The notes under the pieces were generated by a model that saw only the letters and a list, made by a program, of their open reading frames with translations, had not been told where the DNA came from and searched no databases. From Apostichopus japonicus (Eukaryota; Echinodermata; Holothuroidea; Aspidochirotida; Stichopodidae), in contig NC_092564.1 in assembly GCF_037975245.1 (NCBI RefSeq), positions 7,353,984 through 7,417,983 on the forward strand: a stretch of DNA of 64,000 nucleotides, written 5' to 3'. Positions within the stretch are counted from its first letter, which is position 1. Each line of letters begins with the position of its first letter. The translations under genes were made by a program, and so were the position numbers. Shown in pieces: positions 11,201 to 27,200 of the stretch.

Positions 11201-14200
11201 TAATAGCTATTTATTGACCGTGAAAATGGTTTCCCTAGTGTATTTATTTAGAAATCACCATACATATGTACAAATTATGCCCGAAATTAGCGTCTAATTC
11301 GTTCCTTATGGACGCAATCTACACGTAATAATGCTCACTCGTGCCTGCTTGGGCTTGCAGGAACAAAAATGCGAACAAGCGAGGGTATATACCCCTGAAA
11401 AGTAGCTTTCTGATATCATTTACACGTAAACAATTCCGCTATGGCGATTGTATATAGCTTCGACACGCGGGATAGATTACGTAATCACTGCAATTGCCTA
11501 TAGCAGATCGGTAATAGCTATTTATTGACCGTGAAAATGGTTTCCCTAGTGTATTTATTTAGAAATCACCATACATATGTACAAATTATGCCCGAAATTA
11601 GCGTCTAATTCGTTCCTTATGGACGCAATCTACACGTAATAATGCTCACTCGTGCCTGCTTGGGCTTGAAGGAACAAAAATGCGAACAAGCGAGGGTATA
11701 TACCCCTGAAAAGTAGCTTTCTGATATCATTAACACGTAAACAATTCCGCTATGGCGATTGTATATAGCTTCGACACGCGGGATAGATTACGTAATCACT
11801 GCAATTGCCTATAGCAGATCGGTAATAGCTATTTATTGACCGTGAAAATGGTTTCCGTAGTGTATTTATTTAGAAATCACCATACATATGTACAAATTAT
11901 GCCCGAAATTAGCGTCTAATTCGTTCCTTATGGACGCAATCTACACGTAATAATGCTCACTCGTGCCTGCTTGGGCTTGAAGGAACAAAAATGCGAACAA
12001 GCGAGGGTATATACCCCTGAAAAGTAGCTTTCTGATATCATTTACACGTAAACAATTCCGCTATGGCGATTGTATATAGCTTCGACACGCGGGATAGATT
12101 ACGTAATCACTGCAATTGCCTATAGCAGATCGGTAATAGCTATTTATTGACCGTGAAAATGGTTTCCGTAGTGTATTTATTTAGAAATCACCATACATAT
12201 GTACAAATTATGCCCGAAATTAGCGTCTAATTCGTTCCTTATGGACGCAATCTACACGTAATAATGCTCACTCGTGCCTGCTTGGGCTTGAAGGAACAAA
12301 AATGCGAACAAGCGAGGGTATATACCCCTGAAAAGTAGCTTTCTGATATCATTTACACGTAAACAATTCCGCTATGGCGATTGTATATAGCTTCGACACG
12401 CGGGATAGATTACGTAATCACTGCAATTGCCTATAGCAGATCGGTAATAGCTATTTATTGACCGTGAAAATGGTTTCCCTAGTGTATTTATTTAGAAATC
12501 ACCATACATATGTACAAATTATGCCCGAAATTAGCGTCTAATTCGTTCCTTATGGACGCAATCTACACGTAATAATGCTCACTCGTGCCTGCTTGGGCTT
12601 GAAGGAACAAAAATGCGAACAAGCGAGGGTATATACCCCTGAAAAGTAGCTTTCTGATATCATTTACACGTAAACAATTCCGCTATGGCGATTGTATATA
12701 GCTTCGACACGCGGGATAGATTACGTAATCACTGCAATTGCCTATAGCAGATCGGTAATAGCTATTTATTGACCGTGAAAATGGTTTCCCTAGTGTATTT
12801 ATTTAGAAATCACCATACATATGTACAAATTATGCCCGAAATTAGCGTCTAATTCGTTCCTTATGGACGCAATCTACACGTAATAATGCTCACTCGTGCC
12901 TGCTTGGGCTTGAAGGAACAAAAATGCGAACAAGCGAGGGTATATACCCCTGAAAAGTAGCTTTCTGATATCATTTACACGTAAACAATTCCGCTATGGC
13001 GATTGTATATAGCTTCGACACGCGGGATAGATTACGTAATCACTGCAATTGCCTATAGCAGATCGGTAATAGCTATTTATTGACCGTGAAAATGGTTTCC
13101 GTAGTGTATTTATTTAGAAATCACCATACATATGTACAAATTATGCCCGAAATTAGCGTCTAATTCGTTCCTTATGGACGCAATCTACACGTAATAATGC
13201 TCACTCGTGCCTGCTTGGGCTTGAAGGAACAAAAATGCGAACAAGCGAGGGTATATACCCCTGAAAAGTAGCTTTCTGATATCATTTACACGTAAACAAT
13301 TCCGCTATGGCGATTGTATATAGCTTCGACACGCGGGATAGATTACGTAATCACTGCAATTGCCTATAGCAGATCGGTAATAGCTATTTATTGACCGTGA
13401 AAATGGTTTCCCTAGTGTATTTATTTAGAAATCACCATACATATGTACAAATTATGCCCGAAATTAGCGTCTAATTCGTTCCTTATGGACGCAATCTACA
13501 CGTAATAATGCTCACTCGTGCCTGCTTGGGCTTGAAGGAACAAAAATGCGAACAAGCGAGGGTATATACCCCTGAAAAGTAGCTTTCTGATATCATTTAC
13601 ACGTAAACAATTCCGCTATGGCGATTGTATATAGCTTCGACACGCGGGATAGATTACGTAATCACTGCAATTGCCTATAGCAGATCGGTAATAGCTATTT
13701 ATTGACCGTGAAAATGGTTTCCCTAGTGTATTTATTTAGAAATCACCATACATATGTACAAATTATGCCCGAAATTAGCGTCTAATTCGTTCCTTATGGA
13801 CGCAATCTACACGTAATAATGCTCACTCGTGCCTGCTTGGGCTTGAAGGAACAAAAATGCGAACAAGCGAGGGTATATACCCCTGAAAAGTAGCTTTCTG
13901 ATATCATTTACACGTAAACAATTCCGCTATGGCGATTGTATATAGCTTCGACACGCGGGATAGATTACGTAATCACTGCAATTGCCTATAGCAGATCGGT
14001 AATAGCTATTTATTGACCGTGAAAATGGTTTCCGTAGTGTATTTATTTAGAAATCACCATACATATGTACAAATTATGCCCGAAATTAGCGTCTAATTCG
14101 TTCCTTATGGACGCAATCTACACGTAATAATGCTCACTCGTGCCTGCTTGGGCTTGAAGGAACAAAAATGCGAACAAGCGAGGGTATATACCCCTGAAAA

Positions 14201-17200
14201 GTAGCTTTCTGATATCATTTACACGTAAACAATTCCGCTATGGCGATTGTATATAGCTTCGACACGCGGGATAGATTACGTAATCACTGCAATTGCCTAT
14301 AGCAGATCGGTAATAGCTATTTATTGACCGTGAAAATGGTTTCCCTAGTGTATTTATTTAGAAATCACCATACATATGTACAAATTATGCCCGAAATTAG
14401 CGTCTAATTCGTTCCTTATGGACGCAATCTACACGTAATAATGCTCACTCGTGCCTGCTTGGGCTTGCAGGAACAAAAATGCGAACAAGCGAGGGTATAT
14501 ACCCCTGAAAAGTAGCTTTCTGATATCATTTACACGTAAACAATTCCGCTATGGCGATTGTATATAGCTTCGACACGCGGGATAGATTACGTAATCACTG
14601 CAATTGCCTATAGCAGATCGGTAATAGCTATTTATTGACCGTGAAAATGGTTTCCCTAGTGTATTTATTTAGAAATCACCATACATATGTACAAATTATG
14701 CCCGAAATTAGCGTCTAATTCGTTCCTTATGGACGCAATCTACACGTAATAATGCTCACTCGTGCCTGCTTGGGCTTGAAGGAACAAAAATGCGAACAAG
14801 CGAGGGTATATACCCCTGAAAAGTAGCTTTCTGATATCATTTACACGTAAACAATTCCGCTATGGCGATTGTATATAGCTTCGACACGCGGGATAGATTA
14901 CGTAATCACTGCAATTGCCTATAGCAGATCGGTAATAGCTATTTATTGACCGTGAAAATGGTTTCCCTAGTGTATTTATTTAGAAATCACCATACATATG
15001 TACAAATTATGCCCGAAATTAGCGTCTAATTCGTTCCTTATGGACGCAATCTACACGTAATAATGCTCACTCGTGCCTGCTTGGGCTTGAAGGAACAAAA
15101 ATGCGAACAAGCGAGGGTATATACCCCTGAAAAGTAGCTTTCTGATATCATTTACACGTAAACAATTCCGCTATGGCGATTGTATATAGCTTCGACACGC
15201 GGGATAGATTACGTAATCACTGCAATTGCCTATAGCAGATCGGTAATAGCTATTTATTGACCGTGAAAATGGTTTCCCTAGTGTATTTATTTAGAAATCA
15301 CCATACATATGTACAAATTATGCCCGAAATTAGCGTCTAATTCGTTCCTTATGGACGCAATCTACACGTAATAATGCTCACTCGTGCCTGCTTGGGCTTG
15401 AAGGAACAAAAATGCGAACAAGCGAGGGTATATACCCCTGAAAAGTAGCTTTCTGATATCATTTACACGTAAACAATTCCGCTATGGCGATTGTATATAG
15501 CTTCGACACGCGGGATAGATTACGTAATCACTGCAATTGCCTATAGCAGATCGGTAATAGCTATTTATTGACCGTGAAAATGGTTTCCCTAGTGTATTTA
15601 TTTAGAAATCACCATACATATGTACAAATTATGCCCGAAATTAGCGTCTAATTCGTTCCTTATGGACGCAATCTACACGTAATAATGCTCACTCGTGCCT
15701 GCTTGGGCTTGAAGGAACAAAAATGCGAACAAGCGAGGGTATATACCCCTGAAAAGTAGCTTTCTGATATCATTTACACGTAAACAATTCCGCTATGGCG
15801 ATTGTATATAGCTTCGACACGCGGGATAGATTACGTAATCACTGCAATTGCCTATAGCAGATCGGTAATAGCTATTTATTGACCGTGAAAATGGTTTCCC
15901 TAGTGTATTTATTTAGAAATCACCATACATATGTACAAATTATGCCCGAAATTAGCGTCTAATTCGTTCCTTATGGACGCAATCTACACGTAATAATGCT
16001 CACTCGTGCCTGCTTGGGCTTGAAGGAACAAAAATGCGAACAAGCGAGGGTATATACCCCTGAAAAGTAGCTTTCTGATATCATTTACACGTAAACAATT
16101 CCGCTATGGCGATTGTATATAGCTTCGACACGCGGGATAGATTACGTAATCACTGCAATTGCCTATAGCAGATCGGTAATAGCTATTTATTGACCGTGAA
16201 AATGGTTTCCGTAGTGTATTTATTTAGAAATCACCATACATATGTACAAATTATGCCCGAAATTAGCGTCTAATTCGTTCCTTATGGACGCAATCTACAC
16301 GTAATAATGCTCACTCGTGCCTGCTTGGGCTTGAAGGAACAAAAATGCGAACAAGCGAGGGTATATACCCCTGAAAAGTAGCTTTCTGATATCATTTACA
16401 CGTAAACAATTCCGCTATGGCGATTGTATATAGCTTCGACACGTGGGATAGATTACGTAATCACTGCAATTGCCTATAGCAGATCGGTAATAGCTATTTA
16501 TTGACCGTGAAAATGGTTTCCGTAGTGTATTTATTTAGAAATCACCATACATATGTACAAATTATGCCCGAAATTAGCGTCTAATTCGTTCCTTATGGAC
16601 GCAATCTACACGTAATAATGCTCACTCGTGCCTGCTTGGGCTTGAAGGAACAAAAATGCGAACAAGCGAGGGTATATACCCCTGAAAAGTAGCTTTCTGA
16701 TATCATTTACACGTAAACAATTCCGCTATGGCGATTGTATATAGCTTCGACACGCGGGATAGATTACGTAATCACTGCAATTGCCTATAGCAGATCGGTA
16801 ATAGCTATTTATTGACCGTGAAAATGGTTTCCCTAGTGTATTTATTTAGAAATCACCATACATATGTACAAATTATGCCCGAAATTAGCGTCTAATTCGT
16901 TCCTTATGGACGCAATCTACACGTAATAATGCTCACTCGTGCCTGCTTGGGCTTGCAGGAACAAAAATGCGAACAAGCGAGGGTATATACCCCTGAAAAG
17001 TAGCTTTCTGATATCATTTACACGTAAACAATTCCGCTATGGCGATTGTATATAGCTTCGACACGCGGGATAGATTACGTAATCACTGCAATTGCCTATA
17101 GCAGATCGGTAATAGCTATTTATTGACCGTGAAAATGGTTTCCCTAGTGTATTTATTTAGAAATCACCATACATATGTACAAATTATGCCCGAAATTAGC

Positions 17201-20200
17201 GTCTAATTCGTTCCTTATGGACGCAATCTACACGTAATAATGCTCACTCGTGCCTGCTTGGGCTTGAAGGAACAAAAATGCGAACAAGCGAGGGTATATA
17301 CCCCTGAAAAGTAGCTTTCTGATATCATTTACACGTAAACAATTCCGCTATGGCGATTGTATATAGCTTCGACACGCGGGATAGATTACGTAATCACTGC
17401 AATTGCCTATAGCAGATCGGTAATAGCTATTTATTGACCGTGAAAATGGTTTCCGTAGTGTATTTATTTAGAAATCACCATACATATGTACAAATTATGC
17501 CCGAAATTAGCGTCTAATTCGTTCCTTATGGACGCAATCTACACGTAATAATGCTCACTCGTGCCTGCTTGGGCTTGAAGGAACAAAAATGCGAACAAGC
17601 GAGGGTATATACCCCTGAAAAGTAGCTTTCTGATATCATTTACACGTAAACAATTCCGCTATGGCGATTGTATATAGCTTCGACACGCGGGATAGATTAC
17701 GTAATCACTGCAATTGCCTATAGCAGATCGGTAATAGCTATTTATTGACCGTGAAAATGGTTTCCCTAGTGTATTTATTTAGAAATCACCATACATATGT
17801 ACAAATTATGCCCGAAATTAGCGTCTAATTCGTTCCTTATGGACGCAATCTACACGTAATAATGCTCACTCGTGCCTGCTTGGGCTTGCAGGAACAAAAA
17901 TGCGAACAAGCGAGGGTATATACCCCTGAAAAGTAGCTTTCTGATATCATTTACACGTAAACAATTCCGCTATGGCGATTGTATATAGCTTCGACACGCG
18001 GGATAGATTACGTAATCACTGCAATTGCCTATAGCAGATCGGTAATAGCTATTTATTGACCTTGAAAATGGTTTCCCTAGTGTATTTATTTAGAAATCAC
18101 CATACATATGTACAAATTATGCCCGAAAATAGCGTCTAATTCGTTCCTTATGGACGCAATCTACACGTAATAATGCTCACTCGTGCCTGCTTGGGCTTGA
18201 AGGAACAAAAATGCGAACAAGCGAGGGTATATACCCCTGAAAAGTAGCTTTCTGATATCATTTACACGTAAACAATTCCGCTATGGCGATTGTATATAGC
18301 TTCGACACGCGGGATAGATTACGTAATCACTGCAATTGCCTATAGCAGATCGGTAATAGCTATTTATTGACCGTGAAAATGGTTTCCCTAGTGTATTTAT
18401 TTAGAAATCACCATACATATGTACAAATTATGCCCGAAATTAGCGTCTAATTCGTTCCTTATGGACGCAATCTACACGTAATAATGCTCACTCGTGCCTG
18501 CTTGGGCTTGCAGGAACAAAAATGCGAACAAGCGAGGGTATATACCCCTGAAAAGTAGCTTTCTGATATCATTTACACGTAAACAATTCCGCTATGGCGA
18601 TTGTATATAGCTTCGACACGCGGGATAGATTACGTAATCACTGCAATTGCCTATAGCAGATCGGTAATAGCTATTTATTGACCGTGAAAATGGTTTCCCT
18701 AGTGTATTTATTTAGAAATCACCATACATATGTACAAATTATGCCCGAAATTAGCGTCTAATTCGTTCCTTATGGACGCAATCTACACGTAATAATGCTC
18801 ACTCGTGCCTGCTTGGGCTTGAAGGAACAAAAATGCGAACAAGCGAGGGTATATACCCCTGAAAAGTAGCTTTCTGATATCATTTACACGTAAACAATTC
18901 CGCTATGGCGATTGTATATAGCTTCGACACGCGGGATAGATTACGTAATCACTGCAATTGCCTATAGCAGATCGGTAATAGCTATTTATTGACCGTGAAA
19001 ATGGTTTCCGTAGTGTATTTATTTAGAAATCACCATACATATGTACAAATTATGCCCGAAATTAGCGTCTAATTCGTTCCTTATGGACGCAATCTACACG
19101 TAATAATGCTCACTCGTGCCTGCTTGGGCTTGAAGGAACAAAAATGCGAACAAGCGAGGGTATATACCCCTGAAAAGTAGCTTTCTGATATCATTTACAC
19201 GTAAACAATTCCGCTATGGCGATTGTATATAGCTTCGACACGCGGGATAGATTACGTAATCACTGCAATTGCCTATAGCAGATCGGTAATAGCTATTTAT
19301 TGACCGTGAAAATGGTTTCCCTAGTGTATTTATTTAGAAATCACCATACATATGTACAAATTATGCCCGAAATTAGCGTCTAATTCGTTCCTTATGGACG
19401 CAATCTACACGTAATAATGCTCACTCGTGCCTGCTTGGGCTTGAAGGAACAAAAATGCGAACAAGCGAGGGTATATACCCCTGAAAAGTAGCTTTCTGAT
19501 ATCATTTACACGTAAACAATTCCGCTATGGCGATTGTATATAGCTTCGACACGCGGGATAGATTACGTAATCACTGCAATTGCCTATAGCAGATCGGTAA
19601 TAGCTATTTATTGACCGTGAAAATGGTTTCCCTAGTGTATTTATTTAGAAATCACCATACATATGTACAAATTATGCCCGAAATTAGCGTCTAATTCGTT
19701 CCTTATGGACGCAATCTACACGTAATAATGCTCACTCGTGCCTGCTTGGGCTTGCAGGAACAAAAATGCGAACAAGCGAGGGTATATACCCCTGAAAAGT
19801 AGCTTTCTGATATCATTTACACGTAAACAATTCCGCTATGGCGATTGTATATAGCTTCGACACGCGGGATAGATTACGTAATCACTGCAATTGCCTATAG
19901 CAGATCGGTAATAGCTATTTATTGACCGTGAAAATGGTTTCCCTAGTGTATTTATTTAGAAATCACCATACATATGTACAAATTATGCCCGAAATTAGCG
20001 TCTAATTCGTTCCTTATGGACGCAATCTACACGTAATAATGCTCACTCGTGCCTGCTTGGGCTTGAAGGAACAAAAATGCGAACAAGCGAGGGTATATAC
20101 CCCTGAAAAGTAGCTTTCTGATATCATTTACACGTAAACAATTCCGCTATGGCGATTGTATATAGCTTCGACACGCGGGATAGATTACGTAATCACTGCA

Positions 20201-23200
20201 ATTGCCTATAGCAGATCGGTAATAGCTATTTATTGACCGTGAAAATGGTTTCCCTAGTGTATTTATTTAGAAATCACCATACATATGTACAAATTATGCC
20301 CGAAATTAGCGTCTAATTCGTTCCTTATGGACGCAATCTACACGTAATAATGCTCACTCGTGCCTGCTTGGGCTTGAAGGAACAAAAATGCGAACAAGCG
20401 AGGGTATATACCCCTGAAAAGTAGCTTTCTGATATCATTTACACGTAAACAATTCCGCTATGGCGATTGTATATAGCTTCGACACGCGGGATAGATTACG
20501 TAATCACTGCAATTGCCTATAGCAGATCGGTAATAGCTATTTATTGACCGTGAAAATGGTTTCCCTAGTGTATTTATTTAGAAATCACCATACATATGTA
20601 CAAATTATGCCCGAAATTAGCGTCTAATTCGTTCCTTATGGACGCAATCTACACGTAATAATGCTCACTCGTGCCTGCTTGGGCTTGAAGGAACAAAAAT
20701 GCGAACAAGCGAGGGTATATACCCCTGAAAAGTAGCTTTCTGATATCATTTACACGTAAACAATTCCGCTATGGCGATTGTATATAGCTTCGACACGCGG
20801 GATAGATTACGTAATCACTGCAATTGCCTATAGCAGATCGGTAATAGCTATTTATTGACCGTGAAAATGGTTTCCGTAGTGTATTTATTTAGAAATCACC
20901 ATACATATGTACAAATTATGCCCGAAATTAGCGTCTAATTCGTTCCTTATGGACGCAATCTACACGTAATAATGCTCACTCGTGCCTGCTTGGGCTTGAA
21001 GGAACAAAAATGCGAACAAGCGAGGGTATATACCCCTGAAAAGTAGCTTTCTGATATCATTTACACGTAAACAATTCCGCTATGGCGATTGTATATAGCT
21101 TCGACACGCGGGATAGATTACGTAATCACTGCAATTGCCTATAGCAGATCGGTAATAGCTATTTATTGACCGTGAAAATGGTTTCCGTAGTGTATTTATT
21201 TAGAAATCACCATACATATGTACAAATTATGCCCGAAATTAGCGTCTAATTCGTTCCTTATGGACGCAATCTACACGTAATAATGCTCACTCGTGCCTGC
21301 TTGGGCTTGAAGGAACAAAAATGCGAACAAGCGAGGGTATATACCCCTGAAAAGTAGCTTTCTGATATCATTTACACGTAAACAATTCCGCTATGGCGAT
21401 TGTATATAGCTTCGACACGCGGGATAGATTACGTAATCACTGCAATTGCCTATAGCAGATCGGTAATAGCTATTTATTGACCGTGAAAATGGTTTCCCTA
21501 GTGTATTTATTTAGAAATCACCATACATATGTACAAATTATGCCCGAAATTAGCGTCTAATTCGTTCCTTATGGACGCAATCTACACGTAATAATGCTCA
21601 CTCGTGCCTGCTTGGGCTTGCAGGAACAAAAATGCGAACAAGCGAGGGTATATACCCCTGAAAAGTAGCTTTCTGATATCATTTACACGTAAACAATTCC
21701 GCTATGGCGATTGTATATAGCTTCGACACGCGGGATAGATTACGTAATCACTGCAATTGCCTATAGCAGATCGGTAATAGCTATTTATTGACCGTGAAAA
21801 TGGTTTCCCTAGTGTATTTATTTAGAAATCACCATACATATGTACAAATTATGCCCGAAATTAGCGTCTAATTCGTTCCTTATGGACGCAATCTACACGT
21901 AATAATGCTCACTCGTGCCTGCTTGGGCTTGCAGGAACAAAAATGCGAACAAGCGAGGGTATATACCCCTGAAAAGTAGCTTTCTGATATCATTTACACG
22001 TAAACAATTCCGCTATGGCGATTGTATATAGCTTCGACACGCGGGATAGATTACGTAATCACTGCAATTGCCTATAGCAGATCGGTAATAGCTATTTATT
22101 GACCGTGAAAATGGTTTCCCTAGTGTATTTATTTAGAAATCACCATACATATGTACAAATTATGCCCGAAATTAGCGTCTAATTCGTTCCTTATGGACGC
22201 AATCTACACGTAATAATGCTCACTCGTGCCTGCTTGGGCTTGAAGGAACAAAAATGCGAACAAGCGAGGGTATATACCCCTGAAAAGTAGCTTTCTGATA
22301 TCATTTACACGTAAACAATTCCGCTATGGCGATTGTATATAGCTTCGACACGCGGGATAGATTACGTAATCACTGCAATTGCCTATAGCAGATCGGTAAT
22401 AGCTATTTATTGACCGTGAAAATGGTTTCCCTAGTGTATTTATTTAGAAATCACCATACATATGTACAAATTATGCCCGAAATTAGCGTCTTATTCGTTC
22501 CTTATGGACGCAATCTACACGTAATAATGCTCACTCGTGCCTGCTTGGGCTTGAAGGAACAAAAATGCGAACAAGCGAGGGTATATACCCCTGAAAAGTA
22601 GCTTTCTGATATCATTTACACGTAAACAATTCCGCTATGGCGATTGTATATAGCTTCGACACGCGGGATAGATTACGTAATCACTGCAAATGCCTATAGC
22701 AGATCGGTAATAGCTATTTATTGACCGTGAAAATGGTTTCCCTAGTGTATTTATTTAGAAATCACCATACATATGTACAAATTATGCCCGAAATTAGCGT
22801 CTAATTCGTTCCTTATGGACGCAATCTACACGTAATAATGCTCACTCGTGCCTGCTTGGGCTTGAAGGAACAAAAATGCGAACAAGCGAGGGTATATACC
22901 CCTGAAAAGTAGCTTTCTGATATCATTTACACGTAAACAATTCCGCTATGGCGATTGTATATAGCTTCGACACGCGGGATAGATTACGTAATCACTGCAA
23001 TTGCCTATAGCAGATCGGTAATAGCTATTTATTGACCGTGAAAATGGTTTCCCTAGTGTATTTATTTAGAAATCACCATACATATGTACAAATTATGCCC
23101 GAAATTAGCGTCTAATTCGTTCCTTATGGACGCAATCTACACGTAATAATGCTCACTCGTGCCTGCTTGGGCTTGAAGGAACAAAAATGCGAACAAGCGA

Positions 23201-24290
23201 GGGTATATACCCCTGAAAAGTAGCTTTCTGATATCATTTACACGTAAACAATTCCGCTATGGCGATTGTATATAGCTTCGACACGCGGGATAGATTACGT
23301 AATCACTGCAAATGCCTATAGCAGATCGGTAATAGCTATTTATTGACCGTGAAAATGGTTTCCCTAGTGTATTTATTTAGAAATCACCATACATATGTAC
23401 AAATTATGCCCGAAATTAGCGTCTAATTCGTTCCTTATGGACGCAATCTACACGTAATAATGCTCACTCGTGCCTGCTTGGGCTTGAAGGAACAAAAATG
23501 CGAACAAGCGAGGGTATATACCCCTGAAAAGTAGCTTTCTGATATCATTTACACGTAAACAATTCCGCTATGGCGATTGTATATAGCTTCGACACGCGGG
23601 ATAGATTACGTAATCACTGCAATTGCCTATAGCAGATCGGTAATAGCTATTTATTGACCGTGAAAATGGTTTCCGTAGTGTATTTATTTAGAAATCACCA
23701 TACATATGTACAAATTATGCCCGAAATTAGCGTCTAATTCGTTCCTTATGGACGCAATCTACACGTAATAATGCTCACTCGTGCCTGCTTGGGCTTGAAG
23801 GAACAAAAATGCGAACAAGCGAGGGTATATACCCCTGAAAAGTAGCTTTCTGATATCATTTACACGTAAACAATTCCGCTATGGCGATTGTATATAGCTT
23901 CGACACGCGGGATAGATTACGTAATCACTGCAATTGCCTATAGCAGATCGGTAATAGCTATTTATTGACCGTGAAAATGGTTTCCGTAGTGTATTTATTT
24001 AGAAATCACCATACATATGTACAAATTATGCCCGAAATTAGCGTCTAATTCGTTCCTTATGGACGCAATCTACACGTAATAATGCTCACTCGTGCCTGCT
24101 TGGGCTTGCAGGAACAAAAATGCGAACAAGCGAGGGTATATACCCCTGAAAAGTAGCTTTCTGATATCATTTACACGTAAACAATTCCGCTATGGCGATT
24201 GTATATAGCTTCGACACGCGGGATAGATTACGTAATCACTGCAATTGCCTATAGCAGATCGGTAATAGCTATTTATTGACCGTGAAAATG
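2210..24290 (+). repeat. Zone 1: near-uniform monomeric region, polymorphic at position 7
   Basis: There are 71 units with no indels. Position 7 is G in 23 units, among them 2210, 2521, 3143, 3454, 4698, 5009, 6564, 7497 and 7808; the last is the unit at 23980. Position 130 is C in eleven units (starting at 5320, 9674, 11229, 14339, 16827, 17760, 18382, 19626, 21492, 21803 and 23980). Six of these directly follow a G7 unit. Position 59 is A in a single unit at 18071, which is also preceded by the first T303 variant at 18062. Private changes are rare, for example at 11732, 16444 and 22492. Confidence 0.9.
2521..2831 (+). repeat. Reference satellite unit (monomer anatomy)
   Basis: This unit is used to number positions. 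Perfect palindromes lie at unit positions 33-42 (TACATATGTA), 155-166 (GGGTATATACCC), 183-190 (TGATATCA), 247-258 (GATTACGTAATC), 262-269 (GCAATTGC) and 285-294 (AATAGCTATT). A hairpin with 5-bp arms and a 3-base loop lies at 58-70 (ATTAG-CGT-CTAAT). The 9-mer TACACGTAA occurs twice, at 92-100 and 193-201. Variant sites used elsewhere are 7 (G/C), 59 (T/A), 80 (A/T), 99 (A/T), 101 (T/G), 118 (T/C), 129 (G/A), 130 (A/C), 266 (T/A) and 303 (G/T). Confidence 0.9.
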
Positions 24291-27200
24291 GTTTCCCTAG
24301 TGTATTTATTTAGAAATCACCATACATATGTACAAATTATGCCCGAAATTAGCGTCTAATTCGTTCCTTATGGACGCAATCTACACGTAATAATGCTCAC
24401 TCGTGCCTGCTTGGGCTTGAAGGAACAAAAATGCGAACAAGCGAGGGTATATACCCCTGAAAAGTAGCTTTCTGATATCATTTACACGTAAACAATTCCG
24501 CTATGGCGATTGTATATAGCTTCGACACGCGGGATAGATTACGTAATCACTGCAATTGCCTATAGCAGATCGGTAATAGCTATTTATTGACCGTGAAAAT
24601 GGTTTCCCTAGTGTATTTATTTAGAAATCACCATACATATGTACAAATTATGCCCGAAATTAGCGTCTAATTCGTTCCTTATGGACGCAATCTACACGTA
24701 ATAATGCTCACTCGTGCCTGCTTGGGCTTGCAGGAACAAAAATGCGAACAAGCGAGGGTATATACCCCTGAAAAGTAGCTTTCTGATATCATTTACACGT
24801 AAACAATTCCGCTATGGCGATTGTATATAGCTTCGACACGCGGGATAGATTACGTAATCACTGCAATTGCCTATAGCAGATCGGTAATAGCTATTTATTG
24901 ACCGTGAAAATGGTTTCCCTAGTGTATTTATTTAGAAATCACCATACATATGTACAAATTATGCCCGAAATTAGCGTCTAATTCGTTCCTTATGGACGCA
25001 ATCTACACGTAATAATGCTCACTCGTGCCTGCTTGGGCTTGCAGGAACAAAAATGCGAACAAGCGAGGGTATATACCCCTGAAAAGTAGCTTTCTGATAT
25101 CATTTACACGTAAACAATTCCGCTATGGCGATTGTATATAGCTTCGACACGCGGGATAGATTACGTAATCACTGCAATTGCCTATAGCAGATCGGTAATA
25201 GCTATTTATTGACCGTGAAAATGGTTTCCCTAGTGTATTTATTTAGAAATCACCATACATATGTACAAATTATGCCCGAAATTAGCGTCTAATTCGTTCC
25301 TTATGGACGCAATCTACACGTAATAATGCTCACTCGTGCCTGCTTGGGCTTACAGGAACAAAAATGCGAACAAGCGAGGGTATATACCCCTGAAAAGTAG
25401 CTTTCTGATATCATTTACACGTAAACAATTCCGCTATGGCGATTGTATATAGCTTCGACACGCGGGATAGATTACGTAATCACTGCAAATGCCTATAGCA
25501 GATCGGTAATAGCTATTTATTGACCGTGAAAATGGTTTCCCTAGTGTATTTATTTAGAAATCACCATACATATGTACAAATTATGCCCGAAATTAGCGTC
25601 TAATTCGTTCCTTATGGACGCAATCTACACGTAATAATGCTCACTCGTGCCTGCTTGGGCTTGAAGGAACAAAAATGCGAACAAGCGAGGGTATATACCC
25701 CTGAAAAGTAGCTTTCTGATATCATTTACACGTAAACAATTCCGCTATGGCGATTGTATATAGCTTCGACACGCGGGATAGATTACGTAATCACTGCAAT
25801 TGCCTATAGCAGATCGGTAATAGCTATTTATTGACCGTGAAAATGGTTTCCCTAGTGTATTTATTTAGAAATCACCATACATATGTACAAATTATGCCCG
25901 AAATTAGCGTCTAATTCGTTCCTTATGGACGCAATCTACACGTAATAATGCTCACTCGTGCCTGCTTGGGCTTGAAGGAACAAAAATGCGAACAAGCGAG
26001 GGTATATACCCCTGAAAAGTAGCTTTCTGATATCATTTACACGTAAACAATTCCGCTATGGCGATTGTATATAGCTTCGACACGCGGGATAGATTACGTA
26101 ATCACTGCAATTGCCTATAGCAGATCGGTAATAGCTATTTATTGACCGTGAAAATGGTTTCCCTAGTGTATTTATTTAGAAATCACCATACATATGTACA
26201 AATTATGCCCGAAATTAGCGTCTAATTCGTTCCTTATGGACGCAATCTACACGTAATAATGCTCACTCGTGCCTGCTTGGGCTTGCAGGAACAAAAATGC
26301 GAACAAGCGAGGGTATATACCCCTGAAAAGTAGCTTTCTGATATCATTTACACGTAAACAATTCCGCTATGGCGATTGTATATAGCTTCGACACGCGGGA
26401 TAGATTACGTAATCACTGCAATTGCCTATAGCAGATCGGTAATAGCTATTTATTGACCGTGAAAATGGTTTCCCTAGTGTATTTATTTAGAAATCACCAT
26501 ACATATGTACAAATTATGCCCGAAATTAGCGTCTAATTCGTTCCTTATGGACGCAATCTACACGTAATAATGCTCACTCGTGCCTGCTTGGGCTTACAGG
26601 AACAAAAATGCGAACAAGCGAGGGTATATACCCCTGAAAAGTAGCTTTCTGATATCATTTACACGTAAACAATTCCGCTATGGCGATTGTATATAGCTTC
26701 GACACGCGGGATAGATTACGTAATCACTGCAAATGCCTATAGCAGATCGGTAATAGCTATTTATTGACCGTGAAAATGGTTTCCCTAGTGTATTTATTTA
26801 GAAATCACCATACATATGTACAAATTATGCCCGAAATTAGCGTCTAATTCGTTCCTTATGGACGCAATCTACACGTAATAATGCTCACTCGTGCCTGCTT
26901 GGGCTTGAAGGAACAAAAATGCGAACAAGCGAGGGTATATACCCCTGAAAAGTAGCTTTCTGATATCATTTACACGTAAACAATTCCGCTATGGCGATTG
27001 TATATAGCTTCGACACGCGGGATAGATTACGTAATCACTGCAATTGCCTATAGCAGATCGGTAATAGCTATTTATTGACCGTGAAAATGGTTTCCCTAGT
27101 GTATTTATTTAGAAATCACCATACATATGTACAAATTATGCCCGAAATTAGCGTCTAATTCGTTCCTTATGGACGCAATCTACACGTAATAATGCTCACT

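Noticed and set aside
22410-22601. 63-codon open frame on the + strand inside the array
   Set aside because: It exists only because a private change at 22492 turns a TAA in that frame, present in the neighbouring units, into TTA. No other unit has it, so it is a by-product of the satellite and not a gene.
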